The position numbers were made by a program, and so were the translations under genes. Of a DNA stretch of 64,000 nt, positions 11,937-23,483 are shown piece after piece; position 1 is the first letter of the stretch; each line of letters opens with the position of its first letter. The notes under the pieces were generated by a model. It was not told where the DNA came from. It saw only the letters and a program-made list of their open reading frames with translations, and searched no databases. The DNA is from Ophiosphaerella korrae. Lineage: Eukaryota; Ascomycota; Dothideomycetes; Pleosporales; Phaeosphaeriaceae. The stretch covers positions 115,428-179,427 of the forward strand of contig JALNQF010000084.1 of the NCBI GenBank assembly GCA_028456385.1, given 5' to 3'.

Positions 11937-12976
11937 TGGCAAATGGACATGACGTATACTATCAGCGCAACAGAACAGTTGGCCAATGCTATCGCCCTGA
12001 CCCCGCATCATAGACACGCACTTTCACATGTAGCTTGCCTCTACCACAATGCTCCGAAGTGATGGTGGATGTTGCTCCGGAGTTTTGCTTCAACGGGCGA
12101 GATGGAGCCTCGGCAAATCGCAAGCATTACCTGAAGCAAGCTGACCGAGTGCCTGGCCGACCCCTTGTTCTTGTTTGTTGACTAGCGGAGACCCTGCAGC
12201 AGACGATCCCGATTTTTAATGCTGTGCTTGCATCCACCGCGCAGAGCCATTGCGCGCGCAACTGGTGCTGCAATCGATAACGGACATGTCGCCAGCGATG
12301 AGGGAGCTTGGCAAGTGCGTCTCCAATGTCTGGGTGGCTTGACATAGGTAGATGCCGGCCTCCAGCGAGCCCATGGAGTAATAGGTACGCGAAAAGAGCA
12401 CGCCAGCATGGGCTCAAACTGGCGGTCTGGGTGCCGAAGCGAAGGCTGGCTGAGCGCCAAGCGGGGATCTACTGAAAGTTGAGTCCCCAGACAGAACTGC
12501 ATGCGGGATATGATATCGAGGCTAGAGAATGCAGTTGCGTGCGCCTCAGTGGACCCGCCTGCCCAGTGCCGTGCTCTATGCGTCCAATGCGGTGGCGAAC
12601 AAGTAGGAACAGTGCAGGACAGTTATTAGAATCTAGAGGTCCATGGAGGGTTGCTGGCCGTTCATTGTCTCCTAGCCAGCCTAACCTCTGACCCTGGCGC
12701 TACCTAGGGGCCATCAAAATTCCTAACGACACCGCCTCTTAAATTCTGTTCTCCCGCCGAGGCTTTTCCCAACTCCTTCCGCCTTCACTTCCCCTCCCCC
12801 TCCCATAAAAAAGGACGTGCCTGGACGTCATCAGTTTGCTCAACAAGCAACCTGCGTCTCAACAAGACTACAAAGGTGCCTTCAGCCTTTGTTCCCCGCC
12901 GCCCGTGAATCAAGGTCGTAATCGACTTTGCACATTTCCTACTGCGATTGGCATACTTAGCCTATTGCTCGCTAGA
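11937..12976. promoter_or_regulatory. Intergenic region and desaturase 5' leader
   Basis: About 1 kb without a supported gene. The last 250 bases are pyrimidine-rich (a CT-rich tract at 12770-12806 followed by CATAAAAAAGG), typical of a fungal core promoter, then a leader with no upstream ATG in the desaturase frame. No repeats seen. Confidence 0.45.
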
Positions 12977-14458
12977 ATGGCCACCACAACTGCACGCCAG
13001 CAGGCTCCCATCATGAAGCGAAATGTCACCGCCGACTCTTCGCCCTCGACCAACGCCAACTCGCCCTCAGACTCTCCCGCACACTCGGCCTCAAACACTT
13101 CTTTGTCGTCTTTGGACGAGAGCCCGGCTACGGCCAAGAAAAACAACGGTGTTCTTCTCGACACCTACGGCAACGAGTTCGAAATCCCAGACTACACCAT
13201 CAAGCAGATCCGCGATGCAATTCCCAAGCACTGCTTTGAACGCTCCGGCCTTCGCGGCCTTGGCTACGTTGCCCGTGACTTGGCCTCGCTCACAGCCACC
13301 TTCTACGCTTTCCACAACTACGTAACACCCGAGACTATTCCCTCGACCGCTGTTCGCGCTGGTCTATGGGCTGGCTACACCGTCATCCAGGGCTTGTTCG
13401 GCACTGGTCTCTGGGTCATGGCCCACGAGTGCGGCCATCAATCTTTCTCACCTTCCAAGGTGTTGAACGATACCGTTGGCTGGTTCTGCCACTCCGCCCT
13501 GCTTGTCCCATACTTTTCATGGAAGATTTCGCACGGCAAGCACCACAAGGCCACCGGCCATATGGAGCGTGACATGGTCTTCGTACCCAAGACACGAGAG
13601 ATATTTGCCTCACGCATTGGAAGGCTAGTCCACGAGCTCGATGAGCTGGCTGAGGAGACTCCAATTGCTACTCTCATCCATAGTGTCGCCCAGCAGCTCG
13701 CCGGCTGGCCTCTTTATATCATCTCCAACGTCACCGGTCACAATTTTCACGAGCGCCAGCCTGAGGGCAAGGGCAAAGGCAAGAAAAACGGCTTCTTCGG
13801 TGGTGTCAACCACTTCAACCCCTCCAGCCCTCTGTATGAGCGCAAGGATGAGCACCTGATCCTTCTCAGCGACCTCGGCATTGCTATGACTCTTGGTGCC
13901 CTGACTTGGGTCGGCAAGACCTTCGGTTTCGCCAACCTGTTTGTCTGGTATATCGTCCCGTATCTGTGGGTCAACCACTGGCTCGTTGCCATCACCTTCT
14001 TGCAGCACACCGATCCCACTCTGCCTCACTACGACGCCTCCTCCTGGACCTACACTCGCGGAGCGGCTGCGACCATCGATCGTGAGTTTGGCTTCATCGG
14101 GCGCCAACTCCTCCACGGCATCGTTGAGACCCACGTCCTCCACCACTACATCTCCACAATCCCCTTCTATCACGCCGACGAGGCCTCAGAGGCTATCAAG
14201 CCCGTCATGGGCAAACATTACCGCGCTGATACCAAAGATGGCTCTATTGGCTTCCTCAAGGCGTTGTGGAAGAGTGCTCGCTGGTGCCAGTGGGTTGAGC
14301 CCAGTGTGGATGCCGAGGGCGAGGGCAAGGGTGTGCTCTTCTTCCGCAACCACAATGGTCTTGGCGTACCACCGCAGAAAATTGTGGCTCCTGTTCCAAA
14401 GACGACCGGGGGCAAGCACGCGAAGATGGAAGTTGGCCCTGAGAGCGACAACGAGTAG
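12977..14458 (+). CDS. odeA: Delta-12 (oleate) fatty acid desaturase
   Basis: ER membrane enzyme inserting the second double bond of linoleate into oleoyl chains. Single exon, 493 residues from the ATG at 12977; sequence upstream in the same frame lacks an ATG. The three di-iron histidine boxes are present: HECGH at about residue 150, HGKHH at about 185, and HVLHH near 382. Hydrophobic segments surround them (for example LVPYFSWKI, LFVWYIVPYLW). The N-terminus is Ser/Thr-rich and probably cytosolic. The third box context (HVLHHYISTIPFYHADEA) and C-terminal MGKHYRAD fit the Aspergillus OdeA-type delta-12 enzymes better than omega-3 enzymes, but a delta-12/omega-3 swap cannot be fully excluded. 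The C-terminus ends in a short charged tail. Confidence 0.93.
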   Translation: MATTTARQQAPIMKRNVTADSSPSTNANSPSDSPAHSASNTSLSSLDESPATAKKNNGVLLDTYGNEFEIPDYTIKQIRDAIPKHCFERSGLRGLGYVARDLASLTATFYAFHNYVTPETIPSTAVRAGLWAGYTVIQGLFGTGLWVMAHECGHQSFSPSKVLNDTVGWFCHSALLVPYFSWKISHGKHHKATGHMERDMVFVPKTREIFASRIGRLVHELDELAEETPIATLIHSVAQQLAGWPLYIISNVTGHNFHERQPEGKGKGKKNGFFGGVNHFNPSSPLYERKDEHLILLSDLGIAMTLGALTWVGKTFGFANLFVWYIVPYLWVNHWLVAITFLQHTDPTLPHYDASSWTYTRGAAATIDREFGFIGRQLLHGIVETHVLHHYISTIPFYHADEASEAIKPVMGKHYRADTKDGSIGFLKALWKSARWCQWVEPSVDAEGEGKGVLFFRNHNGLGVPPQKIVAPVPKTTGGKHAKMEVGPESDNE

Positions 14459-14549
14459 GACATGATATGAAATTACGACTGCAAGCAGGTTAGGCCTGTG
14501 TTGGTTCGATTGGCGTTCTATAAAGTGTTTGCGTGTACTTGTTTATTTT

Positions 14550-14813
14550 TCACTCCTTCTGGAGGCGCATTAGCGTTAGACTATAACGGAAGCCGCCTGA
14601 ATTCAGATCGAAGAGGCCTGTAGATTTGTTTGTGATAGCATCAATAAGAACTGAGATATCTGATGTATCAACCGCATGGTCGTGTAATGTGTGAGAAGTC
14701 ACTAATATCATTTCATCAGACATCACAGACGAAACGACCACTCCTTTCAGAATGCCCTTTATCGATGGAGTATGAGACATGACGAGGAGAGACTTGATGG
14801 TAGCTTCACACAT
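14550..14813 (-). CDS. Possible small protein, unrecognised
   Basis: An 87-residue frame from an ATG at 14813, in the 720-bp gap between the desaturase (convergent) and the complex I gene (divergent). It reads MCEATIKSLLVMSHTPSIKG then KGVVVSSVMSDEMILVTSH and ends LTLMRLQKE. The composition looks protein-like, and the frame stays open upstream to about 14849, so a further 5' exon is possible (acceptor or donor candidates lie near 14860-14880). I do not recognise a family. It could also be a chance frame. Confidence 0.3.
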   Translation of the reverse strand: MCEATIKSLLVMSHTPSIKGILKGVVVSSVMSDEMILVTSHTLHDHAVDTSDISVLIDAITNKSTGLFDLNSGGFRYSLTLMRLQKE

Positions 14814-15178
14814 GGGACGAGAGAATGTAGCGACGTTGGTAAGGAACAAGATATCATCAGAAAACCTCGTCTGCTCCAGCTACGACGCACGGCGAGTCGT
14901 GCTATAGGACGCGTAATAGAGAATAGGCTGGTAGAACAGCCGGCCTTTCCTACAATAAAATGCGCCCATAATGAGTTGAAGAAGAGAAGAAGAGGCGGCG
15001 GGCAGCGAAAGAATTTTGGCAGGCGGGCCCGGACACACCGCCGGCCAATCACGGAGCGGATTATGCGACGGGACCGCGCCAAGGGAAAGGCAAGGCGTGT
15101 CCGCCGCTGATATCGTCAACGTCAAGCTCGAGGTCGGGCTCAGAGTGCACGACCATCGCCATCCGTGAAGCCCCAAAT

Positions 15179-17636
15179 ATGCTGCGGCAACACTTAGTCC
15201 GGTCGCTGCAGAGGCCTGTTCAGCGTGCAGCCCTCAATGGCAGCCGGGCCTTCGCTGTTTCGGCCCTTCGCCTAGCAGAGGTTGAGATCACGATAGGTTT
15301 GTGCCGCTGGCCATTGGTGCTGCGCATGTCTGCTAACACGCACGCCAGATGGAAAGAAGGTCAAAATCGAAGGTATGCAGCCTCCAACCAGGCCGGCCAC
15401 ACGCAAGACACTGTCCTAACCACGTGCACACACAGCCGGTGCAGCCCTCATCCAGGCATGCGAGAAGGCGGGCTCGACAGTGCCCCGATATTGCTACCAT
15501 GAGAAGTTGATGATTGCCGGTAGTTGTCGTATGTGCTTGGTTGAGGTAGAGCGAGCCCCCAAGCCCGTGGCTTCCTGCGCCTGGCCAGTGCAGCCAGGCA
15601 TGGTGGTCAAGACGGACTCACCCCTCGTTCACAAGGCGCGAGAGGGCGTCATGGAGTTCCTCCTCGCAAACCATCCGCTTGACTGCCCCATCTGCGACCA
15701 GGGTGGCGAGTGCGACCTCCAAGATCAGTCGATGCGTTATGGCGCCGACCGCGGCCGGTTCCACGAGATTAGCGGCAAGCGTGCTGTCGAAGATAAGAAT
15801 GTTGGGCCGTTGATCAAGGTAGGATGTGTGGTGTGTGACATACAATGTGTGCTAACGTGCGGCAGACTTCGATGAACAGGTGCATTCACTGCACTCGATG
15901 CGTTCGCTTCTCAAACGATATTGCAGGTGCTCCCGAGTTTGGCTCCTTTGGCCGTGGAAACGACCTGGAAATTGGCACGTACATTGAGACCGCTCTCGAT
16001 TCCGAACTATCTGGAAACGTCATTGACCTGTGCCCCGTTGGTGCTCTTACCTCCAAGCCGTACGCGTTCAAAGCCCGTCCCTGGGAACTATATAAGACTG
16101 AAACTATCGATGTCCTCGATGGGTTGGGCTCCAATGTTCGTGTCGACTCCCGAGGTCTTCAGGTCATGAGGGTTATTCCACGGTTGAACGACGATATCAA
16201 TGAGGAGTGGATCAACGACAAGACCCGTTTTGCCTGCGACGCCCTCAGCACACAACGCCTAGTCAACCCATTGATCCGTTCTGAAGGCCAATTTAAGCCC
16301 GCTTCCTGGGAGCAGGCACTCGTCGAAATCGGCAATGCCTACAAGAAGCTCGCACCCAAGGGAAATGAATTCAAGGCTATCGCTGGTCACCTCGTTGAAA
16401 CAGAGACTCTGGTTGCTATGAAGGACCTTGCCAACAAGCTTGGGTCGGACAACCTTGCTCTCGACCAGCCCGGCGGCAGTGAACCTATCGCACACGGCAT
16501 CGACTTACGATCCAACTACTCCTTCAATTCTAAGATTGCTGGTGTAGAATCAGCTGATGTCATCCTTCTGATCGGTTCAAATCCGCGACACGAAGCCGCT
16601 GTGCTCAATGCTCGCATTCGAAAACAATGGCTCCGGACAGATCTCGAGATCGGCTACATTGGCGAAGGCTTCGAAAGCACCTTCGAGTACGAGAACCTTG
16701 GAGAAAGCGCTAATGATCTGAGGACTGCTCTCACCGGCGAGTTCGCAAAGAAATTACAGTCAGCCAAGAAGCCCATGGTCATTGTTGGCAGCGCTGTAGC
16801 GGAACACCCAGATGCCAAGTCCTTCTTTGAGCAGATTGGCACTTTCATCGAGAAGAACAAGGCCACTTTCCAAACACCGGAATGGAACGGCTACAATATC
16901 CTCCAACGAACAGCATCCCGAACAGGTGCTTATGATGTTGGTTTCACTGTGCCTTCCCCCGAGGTAGCAAATACAAAGGCCAAGTTCGTCTGGCTACTTG
17001 GTGCGGATGAGATCAACGAAGCCGAGATTCCTAAAGATGCTTTCGTCGTCTACCAAGGTCACCACGGTGATCGAGGAGCACAGCTCGCTGATGTCGTTCT
17101 ACCTGGTGCCGCATACACCGAGAAGTCGGTCACATTCGTCAACACTGAGGGCCGTGTGCAAATGTCTCGGGCTGCTGTCGGCCTACCTGGCGCTTCCAGG
17201 GAAGACTGGAAGATCATCCGAGCGGCGTCGGAATACCTGGGCGCTGAACTGCCGTATGACGATGTCGAGGCTTTGCGAGACCGCATGGAGGAGATCTCGC
17301 CTGCACTCCGGAGATACGATCTTGTCGAGCCTGTTTCGCTACCTGGCCTAAGCAAGGTGCAACTGATTGACAACAACAAGGGCGCACAATCATCAGGAAA
17401 ACCACTGACGAAGGCCATCGAGAATTTCTTTTTCACAGACTCCATCTCAAGAAAGTATGTGACCCATCACCCGACTGATAACGATTTTATACTGATTATT
17501 TTCCAGCTCACCCACAATGGCCCGCTGTTCAGCAGCAAAGGCTGAGAAGAATCCAGAGACAAACTTCATGGCCCCCGGCGAACCTAATCCTCAGGTCGCG
17601 TATGGCACTCAATCACAGGCGGCAGCGAATGTATGA
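15179..17636 (+). CDS. nuo-78: NADH:ubiquinone oxidoreductase 78 kDa (75 kDa-type) subunit
   Basis: Largest subunit of the matrix arm of mitochondrial complex I, carrying one 2Fe-2S and two 4Fe-4S clusters. Exons are 15179-15296, 15349-15372 (24 nt), 15436-15818, 15866-17454 and 17507-17636, 747 residues. The N-terminus ([19 protein letters not shown]) is an Arg-rich mitochondrial presequence. Cluster ligands are visible: [17 protein letters not shown] for the ferredoxin-like part, [17 protein letters not shown], and [11 protein letters not shown]. The molybdopterin-oxidoreductase-like region follows. The last exon gives [25 protein letters not shown] motif lies about 130 bp upstream at 15046. 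The two short 5' exons encode [11 protein letters not shown] and must be spliced to keep the frame. Confidence 0.96.
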
Positions 17637-18052
17637 GGGCTGCATGGCTGAGGGACAGCAGGCAAAATCACCATTGGGAGTTTTTTGTACATAGGCCTGC
17701 GAGACATTTCCTTTGATTAAATATACAGACTCAAGAAGGAAGAGAGTACGCAATATCAGCGATTTTCAAACCAGATGTCTTTGTGGTACCTTGATAATTT
17801 GTATTAGGTTAGGTATCCCAAGATCAAGCAATGGTCAAGCATTGTCAAAGGCGGTCAAGCTGTCAGCCAAGGCGCTATTTACTGGATCTTCAGTTGGGTG
17901 TCACCACCCCACAATCTCAACGTACTCTATTGATTACACTCTTCACGATAATTCCCAATGATACAAATTACTACATCTACTTCGTGGTATTTTGCGCCTG
18001 GAAAAGTGACGTAATATATTGTAACAACACCGCAATCAGCACACAGCACATC
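17637..18052. other. Intergenic spacer
   Basis: 416 bp between two tandem plus-strand genes: the 3' UTR of the complex I gene and the promoter of the antiporter. AT-rich, with no repeat or extra gene seen. Confidence 0.4.
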
Positions 18053-19875
18053 ATGCCTATCCTAGCGCTGACAAATTTCAATGTCGTGTGTGCCACGTTG
18101 GGTGGCTTCATCACAGTGTTTGGGTTGGTGTCGTATCTATTCAAGGAGAGATTATATCTCTCGGAAGCATGTAAGACGCATGAAGAACTGTTCAGAGTCA
18201 ACCAGTAATGACCTCATCCAGTGATCTCCACATTAGCTGGACTTGTCTTCTCACCCCATGCAACAAACCTCATACGACCAGAAGAATATGCTCTCCACTC
18301 TGTAGAGACATTGAATACTATAACGCTCTACTTCACCCGCCTGGTTCTCGGCGTCCAACTGGTTCTCGCAGGGGTGCAACTCCCGTCCAAGTACCTCAAA
18401 ACAGAATGGAAAAGTCTTGCGCTCCTTCTCGGCCCTGTAATGACTGTTATGTGGCTTGTCACTAGTCTCGTTGTGTTCGCATTTGTGCCACATATTACTT
18501 TCCTCCAGGCTCTAGTTGTAGGCGCGTGCGTCACGCCTACCGACCCTGTTCTCTCTAATTCTATTGTCAAAGGCAAGTTTGCTGACAAAAATATCCCGAA
18601 AGAGCTACAGAGGATTATAGTGGCTGAGTCTGGTGCGAACGATGGATTAGGCTACCCATTTTTGTTTTTGCCGTTGTATTTGATAGCCCATCATGGTCCT
18701 GATCAAGCCAAGACCGCGGTTGGAATGTGGTTTGGGGAGACATGGGGGTATACAATAATATTGAGTGTGGTGTATGGGGCGACTATTGGGTGGGTTGCGA
18801 AGAAGTTATTGCATTGGGCTGAGGAGAGGAAATATGTGGATCGTGAGAGCTTTTTGGTGTTTGCTATTACATTGGCTGTAAGCATACCTTACCATTACAA
18901 AGCCTTTCACTAACCGAGGGTAGCTATTCATCGTCGGCACAGTAGGGATGATTGGAAGTGACGACGTGCTTGCGTGCTTTATTGCTGGTAACACTTTCAC
19001 ATGGGACGACTGGTTCCGTTTGGAGACAATGGACGACTCCTTTCAACCCACTATCGATATGCTCCTCAACGTCGCTGTCTTCATTTGGTTCGGCGCTGTC
19101 TGCCCGTGGGCCGAGTTCTACCACAACGACGTTATACCTATTCAACGCCTCGTCTTTCTCGGGACCCTCGTCCTTCTACTCCGCAGGCTTCCCATCATTT
19201 ACGCCATGCACAAACACATTCCCCAAATCGAGCAAAAAAGGCAGGCACTGTTTGTTGGGTTCTTCGGCCCAATAGGCGTTAGTGCAATTTTCTATCTCTA
19301 CGTCAGCTTAGAGTTTCTCAACAAGGTTACGGTCAATGGAGAGATACGGCCTGATGCCAAATATCTCAAGGAGGTATTGAACGTGGTCATTTGGTTCCTG
19401 TGTATTTGTTCTATTGTAAGCCTTCGAGTCACACCTATCGAACATCTGCTAAACATCAGTACAGGTAATCCACGGACTCAGCATCCCTATGGCCAAACTC
19501 GGTTTTGTTATTCCACGCACGTTATCAAACGCACTGTCGTCCCAGCGCAACGACGACCCAGAACCCTTTCACATCCAAGGATCAAATACAGACTTGGACA
19601 TAGACCAAGTGCAACGACGTCCGGGATGGCCGCGTAGCGGGGGCGATACACTACCTCAGCGCGTAGTGCGTATTGGCCGGTCTATCATTCCTTCTGGTCA
19701 TGGGTCAGCAGGGAGTTCAAGGGCGGTATCCCAAGCGCCACTTCCGCTGTCCACTTCTGGGAGTACCGCCCGCACAGATGGCGAGGGCGTGACGCGCAAG
19801 GCTGGGGATGGTCAGAGAGGATCGGATTTGCAGCGAACGATACGATTTCCTGATGAGCGGGATGCTGAGGCATGA
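18053..19875 (+). CDS. Na+/H+ antiporter, fungal Nha1/Sod2 type (CPA1)
   Basis: Plasma-membrane or endosomal exchanger extruding Na+ (and perhaps K+) for protons. Exons are 18053-18170, 18222-18877, 18924-19415 and 19465-19875, 558 residues. About 12 hydrophobic segments are visible, starting with LGGFITVFGLVSYLF. Conserved motifs are ACVTPTDPVLSNSIVKGKFA and AESGANDGLGYPF, the latter holding the Asn-Asp pair essential in this family. Further segments include MIGSDDVLACFIAGNTFTWD and FGPIGVSAIFYLY. The hydrophilic C-terminal tail is short (about 140 residues), closer to Sod2-like than to long-tailed Nha1 forms. Introns are 46-51 nt, and each restores conserved sequence (LYLSEA-LISTLAGL; ITLA-LFIVGTVG; ICSI-VIHGLSIP). 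Confidence 0.93.
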
Positions 19876-21145
19876 TGGGATTAAAAGCAACAACACACTC
19901 TCCACAAGAAAAAGGCATTACAGGGTGCTGGCATGTCGACTTAGACCCTTATAATGTGAAGGGTGAATCTCCACCACTCGTGGCATTAGGTTGCGACAAT
20001 CTCAGCTATGCTATTTGGTGACAACTTAGTTTTCGCTACAGGTATCCAAGCCAAATAACTTACCGAGTTCATCGCAACTTGATACTACAATGGATAGAAA
20101 TGTATGTTTCACGCTTCAGAAATCCAAGTCGACGTGCGCATACGGTATGCAGTCAGCTAAGCCCTCCTATCTTAGGATTTGGAGACAAGAAAAGCAGAAT
20201 TTGCTCACAACTGTCTTACACCACTTCATAGCCGGATAGTCAGTATTTTAATTTTGAATGTTGACAATGCTTCCTATAACTTACATACTGCAGACACCTA
20301 CGGCCAATAAATTAGCCAAAGGACAACAAAGGCTGTGACTGGTCGTATTCTAATCATTGCTAGAACGCCAAGATGGGCATTAATACTTGGTCGCCGATCG
20401 CATATCACATGTGGCTGCCGATCTTGCTTAGCAAAGACTGCTCTCGTCCAAAGCGGTCTTGGCACAGGCTTGTGTATTGCTCAAGTCAGGGTTAATACCT
20501 TGGTAGTAATTACTACCAATTACTACTTTTTTAAAATAATTATTATAGCTTTAATATAAAAGCTAAAATTCTACAAAATTTATACAAGATACTATATTGT
20601 AACGAAGGTTCTCTGAACACTCGAGACTCTTGTGAACTCTGGTACGAGTTGGGGGCGGGGCCGATACACCAAAGATCATGACGTTGTATAGTTGTAGTCC
20701 AAAGCGGGGCAGATGCGCTACACAGGCGCATAAAAAGCTCGACACTTGCGAAAGGAGTAAAGCAAGTATTATTCTCTCTTAGATACTAGTAGTACTGTCG
20801 AATACTATCTGACCAATTTTTGTGAGATTTTGAACAGTTGCTGCGACAACATGTTGTACGGTTCTCGGACACTGACCAAGGTACTCAGGGTTAATGCAAA
20901 GCTGAGTTGCTACCCATTTCAGCTTACCATGCAAGCCATGTGCTTATTCACCAATTCTACTTTCAGCCTGCCCAATCACACTCCGTCTTGTCGTGATAAA
21001 GAACAAGCCACCATCTTTCAATGCCGTATGGCGGGGAAATTTGCTGGCCCTGCATGTCATTCTCATATATTCTGTCCATTCCCCATGTCAATGGGTTCGT
21101 CAAGCTTCTACTTCACCGGCAGACTTTCTTTGGTTGTGAGTCGAC
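19876..21145. other. Intergenic region with an LTR fragment
   Basis: About 1.27 kb of AT-rich sequence between antiporter and LtrA-like gene. Apart from the LTR fragment at 20598-20812 and a very AT-rich stretch just before it (20500-20597), no gene or other repeat was recognised. Confidence 0.5.
20598..20812 (+). mobile_element. Truncated LTR, family A (same family as 43417-43696)
   Basis: Starts TGTAACGAAGGTTCTC and stays alignable to the LTR at 43417-43696 over about 215 bases (shared blocks include GATGCGCTACACAGGCGCAT and AGATACTAGTAGTACT). Similarity stops at ATACTATCTGA, where the other copy continues for about 65 more bases to CTAACA. So this copy lacks its 3' end and has no matching target duplication. 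No retrotransposon coding sequence is next to it. Confidence 0.8.
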
Positions 21146-23296
21146 ATGGCTGAGACCCCCCAAACGTTGATCGGTGGGAACGAGACGCCAGCGAGTACCA
21201 TAACACACCAGCATCATCATCCACACATTCATGGGCACACTGGGAAGAGAGTGAAGCATTTCTTTCGCCCCGATGGAAGGAAAGTCCACATTGCGAGTTC
21301 CCCTGATGAGGCGAATACACTGCGCAAGACTCTGAGTGCGGCGAATGAGAAGGATGACTTTGACCTTGTCATTCATGGAAGTCCTGAACATGTGAGTTTT
21401 CACCCATAAATTTAACCGCCTTGCACTTATACATGCAATGCGATATTGGGATTTCTTGAGCTAACCCGTCCCAGATTGAAGCGCTTCGACATGCTCACGC
21501 CCACCATGAAGACCGTCACAACCGACTGAAGGCAGAGCATGGAGATATAGCAACAGAGTTTGAGCGTGTAATCCGCGAACTCGACGCTCTTTCTAACGAA
21601 CTCCATATGATCAGTCAACATGCCGTGCAACTCGATGCCAACTTCTCTAAATATGGATACTCGGCTCACCTTCGCACTCACGATGCTGGGTCAGACGCAG
21701 CCTCCTCGTCTGGCGGCTCAACATTTGACAAAGACATGTGGAATGCAGAGCGAAAACTCGGGTCATTCATGCATTTCTACCAAAAGCCCATTGTACGCCA
21801 ATACTTCCACAAAGGACTCCTCTGGCGCGCAAAGGAGGCACAAGAAGTAGCTTCCTATGAACTCTTCATTGACCTATTTTACGTGGGCATAATTGCCATC
21901 ACAGGCGACACTGCTGCCGAGCATCCCACAGGCGACTCACTCCTCCGCTTCGCGATCACCTTTATCATGGGCTGGAAATTCTGGTCTGACATTGGTCTTT
22001 TAATATCCTGGTTCGACACCGACGACGTACTCCGTCGCTGCTCTGTCCTCTTCATCCTAACCTGTCTTCTTGGCTTCACCACAAACATGGCCTCAGCCTT
22101 CGAACACACTTACACCCCTCTCGTCGCATTCTACCTCGCTGCTCGCCTTTTCCTAGCCCTCAGCCTACTCTATTATGCATGGACCATTCCTATGGTACGC
22201 GGAAGTATGATTGGAAACGCTATTCTCATGCTCATCCCAGCTGCGTTGTGGATTGCAAGTATCCACGTCGAAGAACCAGCGCGACAAGGCTTGATTTGGG
22301 TTGCTATTGCCTTCGACGTATTCGGTAATATTCTCATGGTACTAATCCAGCGTCCCGGTCCTCGAATCGCGAAACTCATTCCTCAACGCGTCAAAGAACG
22401 GCTAGAGTTCTTCCCCGGAACGAATATTGAGCATCGAATCGAGCGCACGAATGCTTTTGTTACGCTTGTGTTCGGCAGCTGTGTGCTGGGTCTGCTATAT
22501 CAGAGCAATGTCGAATTCGGTATCAATGCTTTCTTTGGGAAAGCAGTTCTAGGCCTCATTCAGGCTTTTGTGTTCAACTGGCTGTATTTTGAGATTGATT
22601 CTTTCAATTTACACACGCATGCTATTCGACGACATGTGGTCTCAGGTATGTGCTTCACTGTTTATGCGCTCTCCTAATTTAGCTCGCAATGACTAATAAT
22701 CGGATATAGCAATGATTTGGTTCTCAATACACCTGCCATTCATTATGTCTTTCGTCCTCTCTGCCTCTGCCCTCGGCGTTCTAGTCCGCGCCCACGACTG
22801 CCCTGATGCCCCCCTCGACTCCTTGTTTGAAACCTTCATTCCTCGTTCTGAAGACCATATCTCGTCGGGTCTGCAATGGTTCTATTGTGGCGGCCTCGGC
22901 GTATCCTTATTTTGCCTTTCCGTAATTGCATTCACACACCAGCACCGCAAGATTCCTAATCAGCGACTTCGCAAAAATATGCGCCTTTTGTTTCGTATCC
23001 TTGTTTCTGTTGTAATCGTTATTTTGCCAAAAGCACATTTGGACAGTTTGCAGCTTGTGGCTACGACGACTGGGTTGGTGGTTGCGGTGTTGGTGCTCGA
23101 GCTCGTGGGAAGCTCATGCTGGGGCGAGAACATGTTTTGGGAAAATGGGTGTGGGAGAGATAAGGCGACGTACAGTGCAAAGTGTGGGGTCAAGAAAGAG
23201 GAACTGGAAAAGAGTGCAAGGGACGGCACAATCCTAGATGTCGAGGAGATTGCCAGGAGGGAGCGGGGCGAGAAAGGAGGAGTGGCAGGAGTTTGA
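21146..23296 (+). CDS. Low-temperature-requirement A (LtrA)-like membrane protein
   Basis: Exons 21146-21391, 21475-22645 and 22710-23296, 667 residues. The N-terminus is His-rich (HQHHHPHIHGHTG) and hydrophilic, followed by a charged helical stretch (RVIRELDALSNELHMI). A multi-pass membrane region of about ten segments then begins at VASYELFIDLFYVGIIAITG. The ELFIDLFYVG motif and following WKFWSDIGLLISWFDTDD are hallmarks of the LtrA family, found in bacteria and common in filamentous fungi. Its biochemical role is not established. The His-rich start could bind metal, an inference only. Introns of 83 and 64 nt join SPEH-IEALRHAHAH and RRHVVS-AMIWFSIH. Confidence 0.87.
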
Positions 23297-23483
23297 TGTA
23301 GTTTTGTGTGAACTAGTGCACTAAAATATACAAGCTAGTTTAGATACTGTTAGTGGGATGTTGTGATATATATGGTATCATCAGAACCTTATTCTCCTCT
23401 TCTCAGTGATGCCATTCAATTCTGGCAACACCACTGAAGCTAAAGTGACTCTTATACAGCAGCTCTCGATCAAGAATGCTTAT

